Source of the DNA: Methanococcus maripaludis C5
GTDB lineage: Archaea > AGJL01 > Methanococci > Methanococcales > Methanococcaceae
DNA: 64,000 nucleotides
NCBI RefSeq assembly: GCF_000016125.1
Contig: NC_009135.1
Location: forward strand, 806,001-870,000
Reading direction: 5' to 3'
Shown: positions 36,903 to 46,436 of the stretch, piece after piece
Numbering within the stretch: position 1 is the first letter of the stretch
Layout: each line of letters begins with the position of its first letter
Notes under the pieces: model-generated
Databases searched by the model: none
What the model saw: the letters and a program-made list of their open reading frames with translations, nothing else
What the model was told of the DNA's origin: nothing
Translations under genes and position numbers: made by a program

Positions 36903-39683
36903 TTAAGCCAAAACTTCGGTTAAAACTGTTACATGCTTACTTGACTTTTTATGACGTTTATATACCTTCAAAAGTTCGTGTGCTCCCAAGAATACAAATG
37001 AAGCAAGTATCACATACGCCCAATCAATAAGCCCCATCGGTGCAAAACCAATTGTTTTGTTTATTGGAGAAACATATATTGCAGTAAACGTAAAAACTAT
37101 TGAAATCAGTATTGAATAAATCATATTTACATTTCTAAAGATTGTTCTGCTAAATAACGTTTCGTAAGAGTATCTTCGCGAAAGAATATTCATAAACTGG
37201 CAGAATGCAATTGTAGCATAGCTTATCGTGGTTGCAAGCGGATATAATTCATGAATTGTAGTTAGTTCAAGGTTATTCCTAAATATAAACAGTCCAAAGT
37301 TTAAAAATGCTAAAAAACCCATTAAAAATCCGAAAAATAAGATTTCTGAGATTACATATTTATTTAAAATGTGTTCTTCTTTTCTTCTTGGTCGTGCATT
37401 CATTATATCTTTTGATGCAGGATCAAACGTAAGTGCCGTTAATGGCAAAATTTCTGCGAGAAGGTCGATTGCAAGTATTTGAATCGTTAATATTGGCATT
37501 GGCCAGCCCATATACGCTACAGCAAGTAATCCTATTAAAACTATTGTCAATTCTCCCCCATTACTTGTAAGAGATGCGATAATTGTTTTTGTAAGATTAT
37601 TGTAGATTGTACGCCCCTCTCGAATTGCATAAACTAGTGTTGAAAAGCTATCATCCAATAAAATAAGTTCAGATGCCTCTTTTGATACATCAGTTCCAAT
37701 TTTTCCCATTGCAACCCCGATATGGGAACTTTTTAGGGCAGGAGCATCATTTACACCATCCCCCGTTACTGCAACGATTTGTCCTTGCTCTTTTAGCGTT
37801 TTTACGATTCTAAGTTTATTTTCAGGCGAAGTTCTTGAAAATATCAGTGCATCATTTTCAGACATTTTTTGTTTTAATTCTTCATCAGACATCGAATCGA
37901 GTTCTTTTCCAGTTATAACATTTACTTCTCGACCACCATCTGCTAAAAATATCTGTTTTCCAACCGCCTGTGCAGTTATCGCATGATCCCCAGTCATGAT
38001 GTAAGTTTTTATGTGTGCTTCGTGTGCTTTTTTTATTGCATCTTTTACACCTTCTTTTGGAGGGTCACTCATAGCCATTAATCCTAAAAAAACCATATCT
38101 TTTTCAGTATTTTCAACCGAATATTCTCCTTCATTGTTTTCTAATTCACGATATGCAAATGCAAGAATCCTCATTGCTTTTTTTGAATATTCCATATTTA
38201 ACTCATTTATCATTTCAATGTCTTCTTTTTTTAATTCAAAAATTTTTCCATCCTTATAAATATATTTACTAACTGAAATAACACTATCAATTGCTCCTTT
38301 CATCATTAAAGTCTTTTTATCCTTAAAAAGCCGAATAGAACTCATTCTTTTTCGAACAGAATCAAAGCTAAATTCTTGAATTTTGGGATATTCTTCATCC
38401 TCATTTAATGACATAATGACTAATTTTCTAGCAACAGTTATCAAAGCTGCCTCTGTTGGATCCCCAATTGGATACCATCCATAATGATTTTCATCCGGTT
38501 CGTGAATTTCTGCATTTGAAGCCATTGTTGCGGCATTAAAAATTAATTTCATTTTTGAAAGATTTGTTTCATCCATTTCATTTCCTGTCATGTCATAAAT
38601 AGTACCCTTTGGTTCATATCCAACACCCGTTATTTCATACTCGTTTCCATCAAACCAGATGTTTTTAACAGTAATTTCATTTTTAGTTAATGTTCCGGTT
38701 TTATCGGTTGTAATTACGTTTGTTGAACCGAGTGTTTCGACTGCTGAGAGTTTTTTTATTACTGCATTTTTCTTTGCAAGTTTAGAAACTCCATTTGCAA
38801 GTGCAACTGTAATTTGCATTGGAAGGGCCTGCGGAACTATCGCAACTGCAATTCCGAGACCATAGATTAAACCAAATTTTAAACCTAAACCCTGATTTAA
38901 ACTTATTAAAAAAATAATTGAAGCAATAATTATCGCAAAAAACGTAATTTTATTTGCAATATTACTCAGTTCAATTTGTAACGGAGATTTTGCAAGTTTT
39001 TCTTCTCGCGTAAGATTCGCAATTCTCCCAAGTTCAGTATTCATTCCTGTTGCTACAACAATTCCTTTGGCATTTCCTGTCGCAATATTCGTTCCAAGAT
39101 AAACCATATTTGTACGGTCAGCAACCCCAACTTCTGAATTAATTATTTCAGTATCTTTTTCTTGAGGCATTGATTCTCCAGTGAGTGAAAAGTCATTGGT
39201 GCTCAAATTGTAAGATTCGATCAATCGGATATCCGCAGGTACTTTGTCACCCTCATCAAGATGCACGATATCCCCGACAACCAACAACTCCTGTGAAATT
39301 TCCTGTAGTTCACCGTCACGATAAACTTTTGAAGGGGACTTTATCAATTTTTTTAAAGAATCCATTATATTTTCGGCCTTATTCTCTTGATAATATCCAA
39401 TTATTGCATTGATTATCACAATTAATGCCATTATGGTTCCATCCCGATAATTGCCAATCGAAAAAGAAACTGCCGATGCAAAAATTAAAACTGCCGCAAA
39501 AACGTCTTTAAATTGAAATAAAAATTTTAGCCATTTTGGAAGCCTAAGTTCCACATTTAATTCATTTTTTCCAAAATTTTTCAGCCTTTTTTCAGCGTTT
39601 GTTTTGGAAAGTCCTGTTTTTTCAGATTCTAATCTTTCAAATACTTCTGAAATTGGCATCAAATAATAATCGGTATCTGGCAT
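36903..39683 (-). CDS. P-type cation-transporting ATPase (P2-like) with altered M4 motif
   Basis: This 926-residue ion pump has the actuator LTGES (about 167), the phosphorylation loop TTDKTGTLT (Asp327), MKGA in the nucleotide domain, TGDHAITA, and the hinge VTGDGVNDAPAL. About ten membrane segments and a cytosolic N-terminal domain are seen. The M4 motif, normally VPEGLP in Ca2+ and Na+/K+ pumps, reads VPQALPMQI, so the ion-binding Glu is Gln. It is followed after 9 bases by corA. The ATG at 39683 abuts a G-rich run (G7AGGGG), which must serve as ribosome binding site. Transported ion unknown. Confidence 0.88.
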   Translation of the reverse strand: MPDTDYYLMPISEVFERLESEKTGLSKTNAEKRLKNFGKNELNVELRLPKWLKFLFQFKDVFAAVLIFASAVSFSIGNYRDGTIMALIVIINAIIGYYQENKAENIMDSLKKLIKSPSKVYRDGELQEISQELLVVGDIVHLDEGDKVPADIRLIESYNLSTNDFSLTGESMPQEKDTEIINSEVGVADRTNMVYLGTNIATGNAKGIVVATGMNTELGRIANLTREEKLAKSPLQIELSNIANKITFFAIIIASIIFLISLNQGLGLKFGLIYGLGIAVAIVPQALPMQITVALANGVSKLAKKNAVIKKLSAVETLGSTNVITTDKTGTLTKNEITVKNIWFDGNEYEITGVGYEPKGTIYDMTGNEMDETNLSKMKLIFNAATMASNAEIHEPDENHYGWYPIGDPTEAALITVARKLVIMSLNEDEEYPKIQEFSFDSVRKRMSSIRLFKDKKTLMMKGAIDSVISVSKYIYKDGKIFELKKEDIEMINELNMEYSKKAMRILAFAYRELENNEGEYSVENTEKDMVFLGLMAMSDPPKEGVKDAIKKAHEAHIKTYIMTGDHAITAQAVGKQIFLADGGREVNVITGKELDSMSDEELKQKMSENDALIFSRTSPENKLRIVKTLKEQGQIVAVTGDGVNDAPALKSSHIGVAMGKIGTDVSKEASELILLDDSFSTLVYAIREGRTIYNNLTKTIIASLTSNGGELTIVLIGLLAVAYMGWPMPILTIQILAIDLLAEILPLTALTFDPASKDIMNARPRRKEEHILNKYVISEILFFGFLMGFLAFLNFGLFIFRNNLELTTIHELYPLATTISYATIAFCQFMNILSRRYSYETLFSRTIFRNVNMIYSILISIVFTFTAIYVSPINKTIGFAPMGLIDWAYVILASFVFLGAHELLKVYKRHKKSSKHVTVLTEVLA

Positions 39684-39844
39684 CCCCTCCCCCCCGACAA
39701 AATACTAATAGTTATCCATTTAAAAACAATTCATCATTTAATTAATTTTTAATATGTAAAAGAACTGATTTAAACATTTTCAAAATAGGGACTTTAAAAA
39801 TACATTGTTGATAGAATTTATAAAAAAATAAAAAAATTTGTTAG

Positions 39845-40441
39845 TTATTCCATTGTAAATACAAGAGTTACTTCTTGATCCACCAATCTTAAGTAGTATT
39901 GACCAGCACCTGTTCCCGCACTCATCTGGAAGTTAAATTCATCACATCCTTCTGGTGCAGTAATTTCAAAACAGCTTGATTCCAACGTTACATTCTCGCC
40001 ATTTATGGTGCATACATAATCTGACTTCATTCTTAGAACGATATTTGATGCCGTAAAATTTTTCCAAGTTTCGTTTAATGGAACATATATAACAGTACCG
40101 TCAGCATAATTTTTAATTAAATTTGTTTTTACATTATCAAGGGAATAGGTTACCACACTATTATCCGTAATGTTAGTGTATGATGCATTAAATTCATTGT
40201 TTGTTACCGCATCGTTAGGGTTAATGTTAATTACGCCAGTAGTAAGTTTTACTATTGCATTATTGATTACATCGACGTCAAATCCTGAAGTAAACCCGCA
40301 ATAAGATGTTTCCTGAACATCGTTAACAGTAGTCGTTTCAAAAGCGCCTTTAGACATTTCTAAAGCCACATATGAACCAGAAACTAAAACTGCGAGGATC
40401 AATATTACCATTTCTATAGATAATTGCCCTTTGTTAGACAT
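39845..40441 (-). CDS. Prepilin-like protein with class III signal peptide
   Basis: This 198-residue exported protein begins MSNKGQLSIEMVILILAVLV. G-Q-x-S-x-E-x-x-x-L matches the archaeal class III signal processed by EppA, with cleavage expected between Gly5 and Gln6; the hydrophobic helix then forms a pilin-like core. The rest is Asn/Thr-rich with several N-x-S/T sequons (for example NAS, NIT, NET, NFT) and four cysteines that may pair. ATG 40441 is chosen because GGCGGTGATTAT precedes it. It could be a minor pilin or other type IV pilin-like surface protein. Confidence 0.82.
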   Translation of the reverse strand: MSNKGQLSIEMVILILAVLVSGSYVALEMSKGAFETTTVNDVQETSYCGFTSGFDVDVINNAIVKLTTGVININPNDAVTNNEFNASYTNITDNSVVTYSLDNVKTNLIKNYADGTVIYVPLNETWKNFTASNIVLRMKSDYVCTINGENVTLESSCFEITAPEGCDEFNFQMSAGTGAGQYYLRLVDQEVTLVFTME

Positions 40442-40481
40442 ATAATCACCGCCGTTAAGACATATATGGATCATAAATATG

Positions 40482-40493
40482 TATTGATCAATA
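40482..40493. promoter_or_regulatory. 12-bp palindrome upstream of the prepilin-like gene
   Basis: TATTGATCAATA is a perfect palindrome 41 bases before the start codon, next to a TATA-like ACATATTTATG at about 40472-40482 on the minus strand. The position suits an operator. With AT-rich DNA, chance is a real alternative. Confidence 0.3.
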
Positions 40494-40633
40494 TAATTAA
40501 AATATATCCATTCAATAATATTAATCTTACGTATTAGTTAAGTAAATTAATTAAAACCTAAATAAATGGGCTTAATTAAAAAATATTCTCAAAAAAATAT
40601 TTCTAACATAAAATTATAAAATAGATTTAAAAA

Positions 40634-40707
40634 CGCCCCCATCGGGATTTGAACCCGAGTCCACGGATCCGCAGTCCGCGAGGATATCCTACCTACCCCA
40701 TGAGGGC
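40634..40707 (-). tRNA. tRNA-Arg (anticodon GCG)
   Basis: The 74-base minus-strand sequence folds as a cloverleaf. The acceptor stem pairs GCCCTCA with TGGGGGC, the T arm is CGGG-TTCAAAT-CCCG, the D stem GGGT/ATCC, and the anticodon stem GCGGA/TCCGT encloses loop CTGCGGA with anticodon GCG. The discriminator is G. No CCA is encoded and no intron is present. It reads CGC/CGU codons. A TATA-like stretch about 50 bases upstream suits a tRNA promoter. Confidence 0.93.
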
Positions 40708-40864
40708 ATATGCAATGATAATTACGGGATTTTGATTAATCCTTTTAACATACTCATAAAAAATATATTAATAGTTTTTGGTTGTTTTAAGATTTTAATC
40801 TATTTATTTAAACAATAAAACTTATTTTAAAATATTTTTATAATTTTAAAATAATTATTCTATT

Positions 40865-41575
40865 TTATTCCTTGCATACTTTCACAATTTCTTTAACCAG
40901 ATCTTTTTGAATTCTTCCTTCATTTCTGTCACCCTTGGTGCATGCAGCACCCCTAACACCAACGATGTCACAACCAATTTCTTTTAACATTGGAATTTCT
41001 TCAATTTTAATTGAACCTGCAAGAGCACATTTCATTCCATATTTGTGTGTTTCTTCGACAAATTCCTTTAATAATTCAATGCTCATGTGGTCAAACAATG
41101 TTTTTCCATCTTTTACAGCCGTATCTAACATTGCAACGTCGCATCCTGCATCTCTTGCAACTTTAGGGATAACTAATGGATCAACTCCACCAATTCTGTA
41201 TGCATCCGCATATCCTGCAGCTACAACAATTTTGTCTTCCCCAACATATTTTACTGCTTTTGTAACATTTTTCATTACGTCCACGGCTTCTTGGTATGAC
41301 CTTGTACCGTAAAGTCCAACCTTTATATAATCAGCACCACTTACTGTTGCCCCCAAAGCTGCAAGTGTAACAGTTCCCGGTTTATATGGAACATCCCCTA
41401 TTGCAGCACTCACAAGCCTTCCTTCTGGCGTTGCTTCTCTTATTTCTTTAATTACCCATGGAAAGTTTGCACCCAATGAACCTTCAGGAGGATTTTTGAC
41501 ATCAATTATATCGGCACCACCTTCGATTGCTTCGTAGGCTTCAGCAACATCTTTAGGACTTACAAGTAATATCAC
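40865..41575 (-). CDS. mfnB: (5-formylfuran-3-yl)methyl phosphate synthase
   Basis: This 236-residue TIM-barrel-like enzyme condenses two molecules of glyceraldehyde-3-phosphate to make the furan precursor of methanofuran, the C1 carrier of methanogenesis. [17 protein letters not shown] and [18 protein letters not shown] at the N-terminus and [18 protein letters not shown] with a conserved Lys are family landmarks, as is CALAGSIK. The start is the GTG at 41575 four bases after GGTGA, which gives the family's usual N-terminus; the TTG at 41587 is rejected. Confidence 0.92.
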   Translation of the reverse strand: MILLVSPKDVAEAYEAIEGGADIIDVKNPPEGSLGANFPWVIKEIREATPEGRLVSAAIGDVPYKPGTVTLAALGATVSGADYIKVGLYGTRSYQEAVDVMKNVTKAVKYVGEDKIVVAAGYADAYRIGGVDPLVIPKVARDAGCDVAMLDTAVKDGKTLFDHMSIELLKEFVEETHKYGMKCALAGSIKIEEIPMLKEIGCDIVGVRGAACTKGDRNEGRIQKDLVKEIVKVCKE

Positions 41576-41779
41576 AATTTCACCCAATAATTTCCGTAGT
41601 TTACCTAAGATTATAAATATGTATTCGTAGTTATTCTATCTGATTTATAATATCCAAAATTATTTAATGTATAAAAATTTAACGATTTGTATAATGTATT
41701 AAATCCATAATTAGTAAAATTTACAAATAACTATGAGTTAACCTACGGGCAAACTATATCATACGTACTGGGTGTTAGG

Positions 41780-43033
41780 ATGGAAATCTCCCTTGCAATA
41801 GGGTACATATCCCTTTTATTTATCATTGGATCATTTATCGCTAAATTAGCGGATAGAATCGGAATTCCAGATATTCCTCTTCTATTAATTGTTGGTTTAC
41901 TTATTGGCCCAGTATTTGGATTGATATCTCCAATTTATGCCCAGACAATTTTTTCTTTTGTGGGAACTGTTGGTCTTATAATTCTTTTGCTCGTTGGAGC
42001 CTTTGAAATGAGATGGATTGTTTTAAAAAGAGTTTTAAAAACAGTTTTAAAACTTGATACAATCGGTCTTGTTATTTCACTTTTAATTTCTGGACTCGTG
42101 TTCAGTTTTGTATATGCACTACCGTTTACAAACCCGATTGGATTTATCTACGGTGCAGTAAACTGTGCGACTGATCCTGCAACCCTTATTCCAATATTTT
42201 CAAAATCAGATATTGACCCAAAAATTGCAGTTACTTTAGAAGCAGAAAGCGTATTTAACGATCCATTGGGTATCGTTGCAACAACATTAACCCTTTCAGC
42301 AATAGGCCTTAGCAAAAGTGCAAATCCAATTCTTGATTTTATTATGTTGGCATTTGGTGGCCTCGCTTTAGGTTATGTTGGAGGAAAAATATTTGAATTT
42401 GTAGTTTCAAAAGATGAATTTGGAGAATACATTGCACCACTTGGCGTTGGGGCTGCAATGGCACTATGGTATTTTGGAGAGGAAATTGCCCCCCATTTCC
42501 TAGGACATGGATTAAGCGGCTATATGGCAGTTGCCATTATGGGACTTTATATTGGGAACGTGGTAACTAAAAACCCCAAAAATACAAAAGACATGCATAA
42601 AATGGCAGAATTTTGTACAGATCTATCGTCACTTACTAGAATTTTAATATTCGTATTTTTAGGTGCGAGCATAAGTTTACCGCTCCTTACGCACTTTGGG
42701 TTTTACGGACTCCTTTGTGCAATTGGTTCTGTATTCGTTGCAAGACCAATAGGGGTTTTTATTGCGACCGCAATTCCTCCAGTAAATTCACTAAAAGAGC
42801 GAATCTACTTTGCACTTGAAGGTCCAAGAGGGGTAGTTCCTGCAGCACTTGCAGCAATGATATATTCAAATATTATGCACCATCCTAGTGTGATACCTCC
42901 TGCGGTAACCCAATATATGCCTCCGGAAATGATTGCAGGTTCAATCCTTGTTGCAACATTCCTTACGATACTCTTAAGCGTTATTGTTGAGGCTTCTTGG
43001 GCATACCCCCTTGCAAATAAACTTTTTAAATAA
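41780..43033 (+). CDS. nhaP: Na+/H+ antiporter, CPA1/NhaP type
   Basis: This is a 417-residue membrane protein with about 12-13 hydrophobic segments. NCATDPATLIPIF and ESVFNDPLGIVATTL contain the conserved TDP and ND motifs of CPA1 antiporters; EGPRGVVPAALAA is a C-terminal family element. It exchanges Na+ for H+, important for methanogens that build a sodium gradient. The ATG at 41780 follows GGGTGTTAGG. The downstream wecC begins 12 bases after the stop, so the genes may be co-transcribed. Confidence 0.88.
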   Translation: MEISLAIGYISLLFIIGSFIAKLADRIGIPDIPLLLIVGLLIGPVFGLISPIYAQTIFSFVGTVGLIILLLVGAFEMRWIVLKRVLKTVLKLDTIGLVISLLISGLVFSFVYALPFTNPIGFIYGAVNCATDPATLIPIFSKSDIDPKIAVTLEAESVFNDPLGIVATTLTLSAIGLSKSANPILDFIMLAFGGLALGYVGGKIFEFVVSKDEFGEYIAPLGVGAAMALWYFGEEIAPHFLGHGLSGYMAVAIMGLYIGNVVTKNPKNTKDMHKMAEFCTDLSSLTRILIFVFLGASISLPLLTHFGFYGLLCAIGSVFVARPIGVFIATAIPPVNSLKERIYFALEGPRGVVPAALAAMIYSNIMHHPSVIPPAVTQYMPPEMIAGSILVATFLTILLSVIVEASWAYPLANKLFK

Positions 43034-43045
43034 TCCGGTGATTTA

Positions 43046-44329
43046 ATGGAGAAACATGGCAATTACAATATTAATAAGATCTGTGTTATAGGATTAGGAT
43101 ATATTGGTCTTCCCACAGCCTCAATGCTTGCAAATCATGGCTACGAAGTTGTCGGTGTTGATGTAAACGAAAAACGAGTAAACCAGATCAAAAACGGCGA
43201 ATTAAAAATTGAAGAACCCGGACTTTTAACGCTTGTAAAGGGTGCGATAAATTCAAAAAACTTAAATGTTCAGACATCTGCAACAGAAGCGGATGCATTT
43301 ATCATCTGTGTTCCAACCCCTGCACTGGAAAACGAAGATGGATCTAAAAAGTGTGATTTAACCTACGTGATGGGTGCAGTCCAAAATATCATTCCATTTT
43401 TAAAAGAGGGAAACTTAATTGTAATTGAAAGTACAATTCCGCCGGAAATCACTAAAAAAATTTATGAAACTATCGATAAAAAAATATACGTTGCCCACTG
43501 CCCAGAAAGAGTTCTTCCAGGAAAAATTTTAAAGGAACTCGTTGAAAACGACCGTATTATTGGTGGAATAAATAAAAAATCTGCGGAAATGGCAAAAGAA
43601 ATTTACAAATCATTTGTAGAAGGAAAAATATATATTACCGATTCAAACACTGCGGAAATGGTAAAATTAATGGAGAATACCTATAGGGACATAAATATTG
43701 CACTTGCAAACGAATTTGCGAAAATTTGTGATGAAATAGGGGTTAACGTATGGGATGCAATAAAAATTGCAAATAAACACCCTCGTGTAAACATATTAAA
43801 TCCGGGGCCCGGAGTTGGGGGCCACTGCATTAGTATTGACCCGTGGTTTATCGTTGAAAAAACAAATAATGCAAAATTCATACGTGCTGCAAGAGAATTA
43901 AACGATAATATGCCTGCATACGTTTGTAAATCTGTGCTTTCTGAATTAAAAAAACATGGCATTAAAAAACCAAAAATATCGGTATTTGGTGCAACTTACA
44001 AGGGAAATGTGGAAGATACAAGGGAAAGTCCTTCTAAAAATGTTATTGAAATGCTTTTAAAGAATGGAGTAACAGTTTCCACGTTTGATCCCCATGCAAC
44101 TTGTTTTGAATATCCATTAAGTACGTTAGATGAATGTATTTCTGGTTCAGACTGTATTGTTGTATTAACTGACCATGATGCATTCAAAAATATTAAAAAA
44201 GACGATATTGACGAGATATGTCCAAAACTTAAAAACAAAATCGTATTCGATACGAAAAATATACTTGAACATAATTTATGGAAAAGGGCAGGGTTTACTG
44301 TTAAATTGCTTGGTAATGGGGCATGGTGA
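43046..44329 (+). CDS. wecC: UDP-N-acetyl-D-mannosamine dehydrogenase
   Basis: This 427-residue enzyme oxidises UDP-ManNAc to the uronic acid with NAD+. The N-terminal NAD-binding motif is [19 protein letters not shown]; the catalytic cysteine lies in [15 protein letters not shown] (about residue 260); the C-terminal domain includes [15 protein letters not shown]. The start has GGTGATTTA before ATG. It pairs with wecB, four bases downstream. In methanococci the product feeds N-glycans of archaellins and S-layer. Confidence 0.94.
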
Positions 44330-44333
44330 ATAA

Positions 44334-45434
44334 ATGGTAAAAGTAGGAGTAATTCTAGGAACTAGGCCTGAAATAATTAAAATGTCCCCGATAATTCGGG
44401 AACTAAAAAATAAAAATTTCTTTTTGATTCATACAAATCAGCATTATTCCAAAAATATGGATAAAGTCTTTTTTAAAGAACTAAACCTTCCAAAACCAGA
44501 TTATAATCTAAATATTGGTTCTGGTAGTCATGGGGGCCAGACTGGAAAAATGTTGATTGAAATTGAAAAGGTTCTTTTAAAAGAAAAACCTGATTTTATA
44601 CTTGTTCAAGGAGATACAAACACTGTTTTAGCAGGAGCTCTTGCTGCATCAAAATTATGCATAAAAATCGGGCATATTGAAGCAGGTCTTCGAAGTTTTG
44701 ATAGAAAAATGCCTGAAGAAACAAACAGGGTTCTTACAGACCATATTTCAGAATTTTTATTTGCACCAACCGAAATTGCTGCAAAAAATATTCTAAATGA
44801 AGGAATTTCTAACGAAAAAATCCATATTGTGGGAAATAGTGTTGTAGATGCAACCATTCAAAACTTAGAAATTGCAGAAAACAATGAAAATATTTGTAAA
44901 TTTTTATCAAAAATAACTGGAAATAAAAAATACTTTTTATTAACACTCCATAGGGCCGAAAACACAGATAACTTCGAAATTTTATCAGACCTTGTAACTT
45001 CAATAAATAAATTATCTGAAAACTATGGAAAAAACATTATTTTTCCAATTCATCCAAGAACATATAAAAAATTAAGTGAATTTAATTTAATTGATAAAAT
45101 TAAAAGTAATTCATTGATAAAAATCATTGAACCTGTTGGATACCTTGAATTTTTAATTTTAGAAAAAAATGCCGAACTTATTGTAACAGACAGCGGCGGA
45201 CTTCAAGAAGAGGCGTGTATCTTAAATGTTCCTTGTGTAACATTGAGGGAAAATACTGAAAGACCCGAAACAATTCACGTCAATTCAAATATTTTAGCAG
45301 GTAGTGACCCTAAAAACATTTTGAATTCAGTTGAAAAAATGTTAAAATCAGATAGATCCTGGAATAACCCATTTGGATGTGGAAATTCCGGAAAACTTAT
45401 TGTTGATATTGTTTTGGGCGAAAAAAAGTATTAA
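44334..45434 (+). CDS. wecB: UDP-N-acetylglucosamine 2-epimerase (non-hydrolysing)
   Basis: This 366-residue enzyme interconverts UDP-GlcNAc and UDP-ManNAc. GTRPEIIKMSPIIREL, then QGDTNTVLAGALAA, HIEAGLRSFDRKMPEE and TDSGGLQEEACIL are standard motifs. GGTGA overlapping the wecC stop serves as binding site. It supplies the wecC substrate, although its gene is second. Confidence 0.95.
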   Translation: MVKVGVILGTRPEIIKMSPIIRELKNKNFFLIHTNQHYSKNMDKVFFKELNLPKPDYNLNIGSGSHGGQTGKMLIEIEKVLLKEKPDFILVQGDTNTVLAGALAASKLCIKIGHIEAGLRSFDRKMPEETNRVLTDHISEFLFAPTEIAAKNILNEGISNEKIHIVGNSVVDATIQNLEIAENNENICKFLSKITGNKKYFLLTLHRAENTDNFEILSDLVTSINKLSENYGKNIIFPIHPRTYKKLSEFNLIDKIKSNSLIKIIEPVGYLEFLILEKNAELIVTDSGGLQEEACILNVPCVTLRENTERPETIHVNSNILAGSDPKNILNSVEKMLKSDRSWNNPFGCGNSGKLIVDIVLGEKKY

Positions 45435-45464
45435 ACTAAAGCTATATTGACAATATGTGTAGTA

Positions 45465-45476
45465 TTTTTATATAGT
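45465..45476 (+). promoter_or_regulatory. TATA-like promoter element for the NBP35 gene
   Basis: TTTTTATATAGT lies about 50 bases before the ATG and 30 bases after the wecB stop, with a GGTGAG binding site close to the start codon. The spacing to a start of transcription near 45500 suits an archaeal promoter. Confidence 0.4.
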
Positions 45477-45526
45477 ATGTTATTCATTGTATAAGTGATA
45501 TTTATTTAACATCCCGCGGTGAGATT

Positions 45527-46396
45527 ATGGCAGAAGAATGCTCTGGAAATTGCGATAGTTGCAGTTCAAGTTCCGACTGTTCAGACACTAAAAAAATGAT
45601 GGAACAGCAGAATGCACAAATTAGAAACAATATGTCAAAAATTAAGCATAAAATAGCAGTCATGAGTGGTAAAGGTGGAGTTGGGAAATCCACAGTTACC
45701 GTAAACCTTGCTGCAACCCTTAAAATGATGGGATACAAAGTCGGAGTTTTGGACGGGGATATTCACGGCCCAAATATTCCACAAATGCTTGGAGTAGGTC
45801 AAATTCAACCAATAGCTGATGAAAATGGAATTTACCCAGTATCTACCCCGCAAGGAATTAAAACAATGTCTATTGGCTATTTTTTACCAGATACAAATAC
45901 TCCAGTGATATGGAGAGGTCCAAAAGCAAGCGGTGCCATCAGACAGTTCTTAAGCGATGTTAATTGGGGAGAACTCGACTTTTTATTAATAGATACTCCT
46001 CCAGGATCAGGAGATATTCAAATAACAACCTTACAGGCAATTCCGGACATAGATGGAATTTTAATCGTCACAACCCCTGAAGAAGTTTCAGTATTGGATG
46101 CAAGAAAATCAGTATCTACTGCAAATACTCTTGAAATTCCAATAATTGGACTTGTTGAAAACATGGGCGGATTTGTATGTCCAGAATGTGACAAAGTTAT
46201 CGATATATTCGGAAAAGGCGGCGGTGAAAAAGCTGCGAAAGAATTAAACGTATTTTTCCTTGGAAGAATCCCTCTCGATATTAAAGCAAGAGTTGCATCT
46301 GACAGAGGAGTTCCAATGGTTACAATGGACTGTAAAGCGTCAGAAGAATTTAAAAAGGTTGTTGAATCAGTCCTTGAAAGAATTAAAAAAGAATAA
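45527..46396 (+). CDS. Mrp/NBP35-type iron-sulfur cluster carrier ATPase
   Basis: This 289-residue P-loop ATPase has a Cys-rich N-terminus (CSGNCDSCSSSSDC) like NBP35 and the deviant Walker A motif VMSGKGGVGKSTVTVNL. DGDIHGPNIPQML and the C-terminal FVCPECD CxxC, which bridges a cluster between two subunits, follow. It assembles and donates [4Fe-4S] clusters, a heavy demand in methanogens. Promoter at about 45465. Length and motifs are full. Confidence 0.93.
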   Translation: MAEECSGNCDSCSSSSDCSDTKKMMEQQNAQIRNNMSKIKHKIAVMSGKGGVGKSTVTVNLAATLKMMGYKVGVLDGDIHGPNIPQMLGVGQIQPIADENGIYPVSTPQGIKTMSIGYFLPDTNTPVIWRGPKASGAIRQFLSDVNWGELDFLLIDTPPGSGDIQITTLQAIPDIDGILIVTTPEEVSVLDARKSVSTANTLEIPIIGLVENMGGFVCPECDKVIDIFGKGGGEKAAKELNVFFLGRIPLDIKARVASDRGVPMVTMDCKASEEFKKVVESVLERIKKE

Positions 46397-46436
46397 CTTA
46401 AATTTTTTTATTTTTATCCCTGATTTAGGTGTATGT

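Noticed and set aside
40634-40707. tRNA-Cys reading of the tRNA gene
   Set aside because: The loop is CTGCGGA within a GCGGA/TCCGT stem, which places GCG, not GCA, as anticodon.
46260-46436. N-terminal extension of the MnmC-like gene
   Set aside because: It overlaps the end of the NBP35 gene in another frame and lacks a binding site; ATG 46437 has AGGTG at proper spacing.
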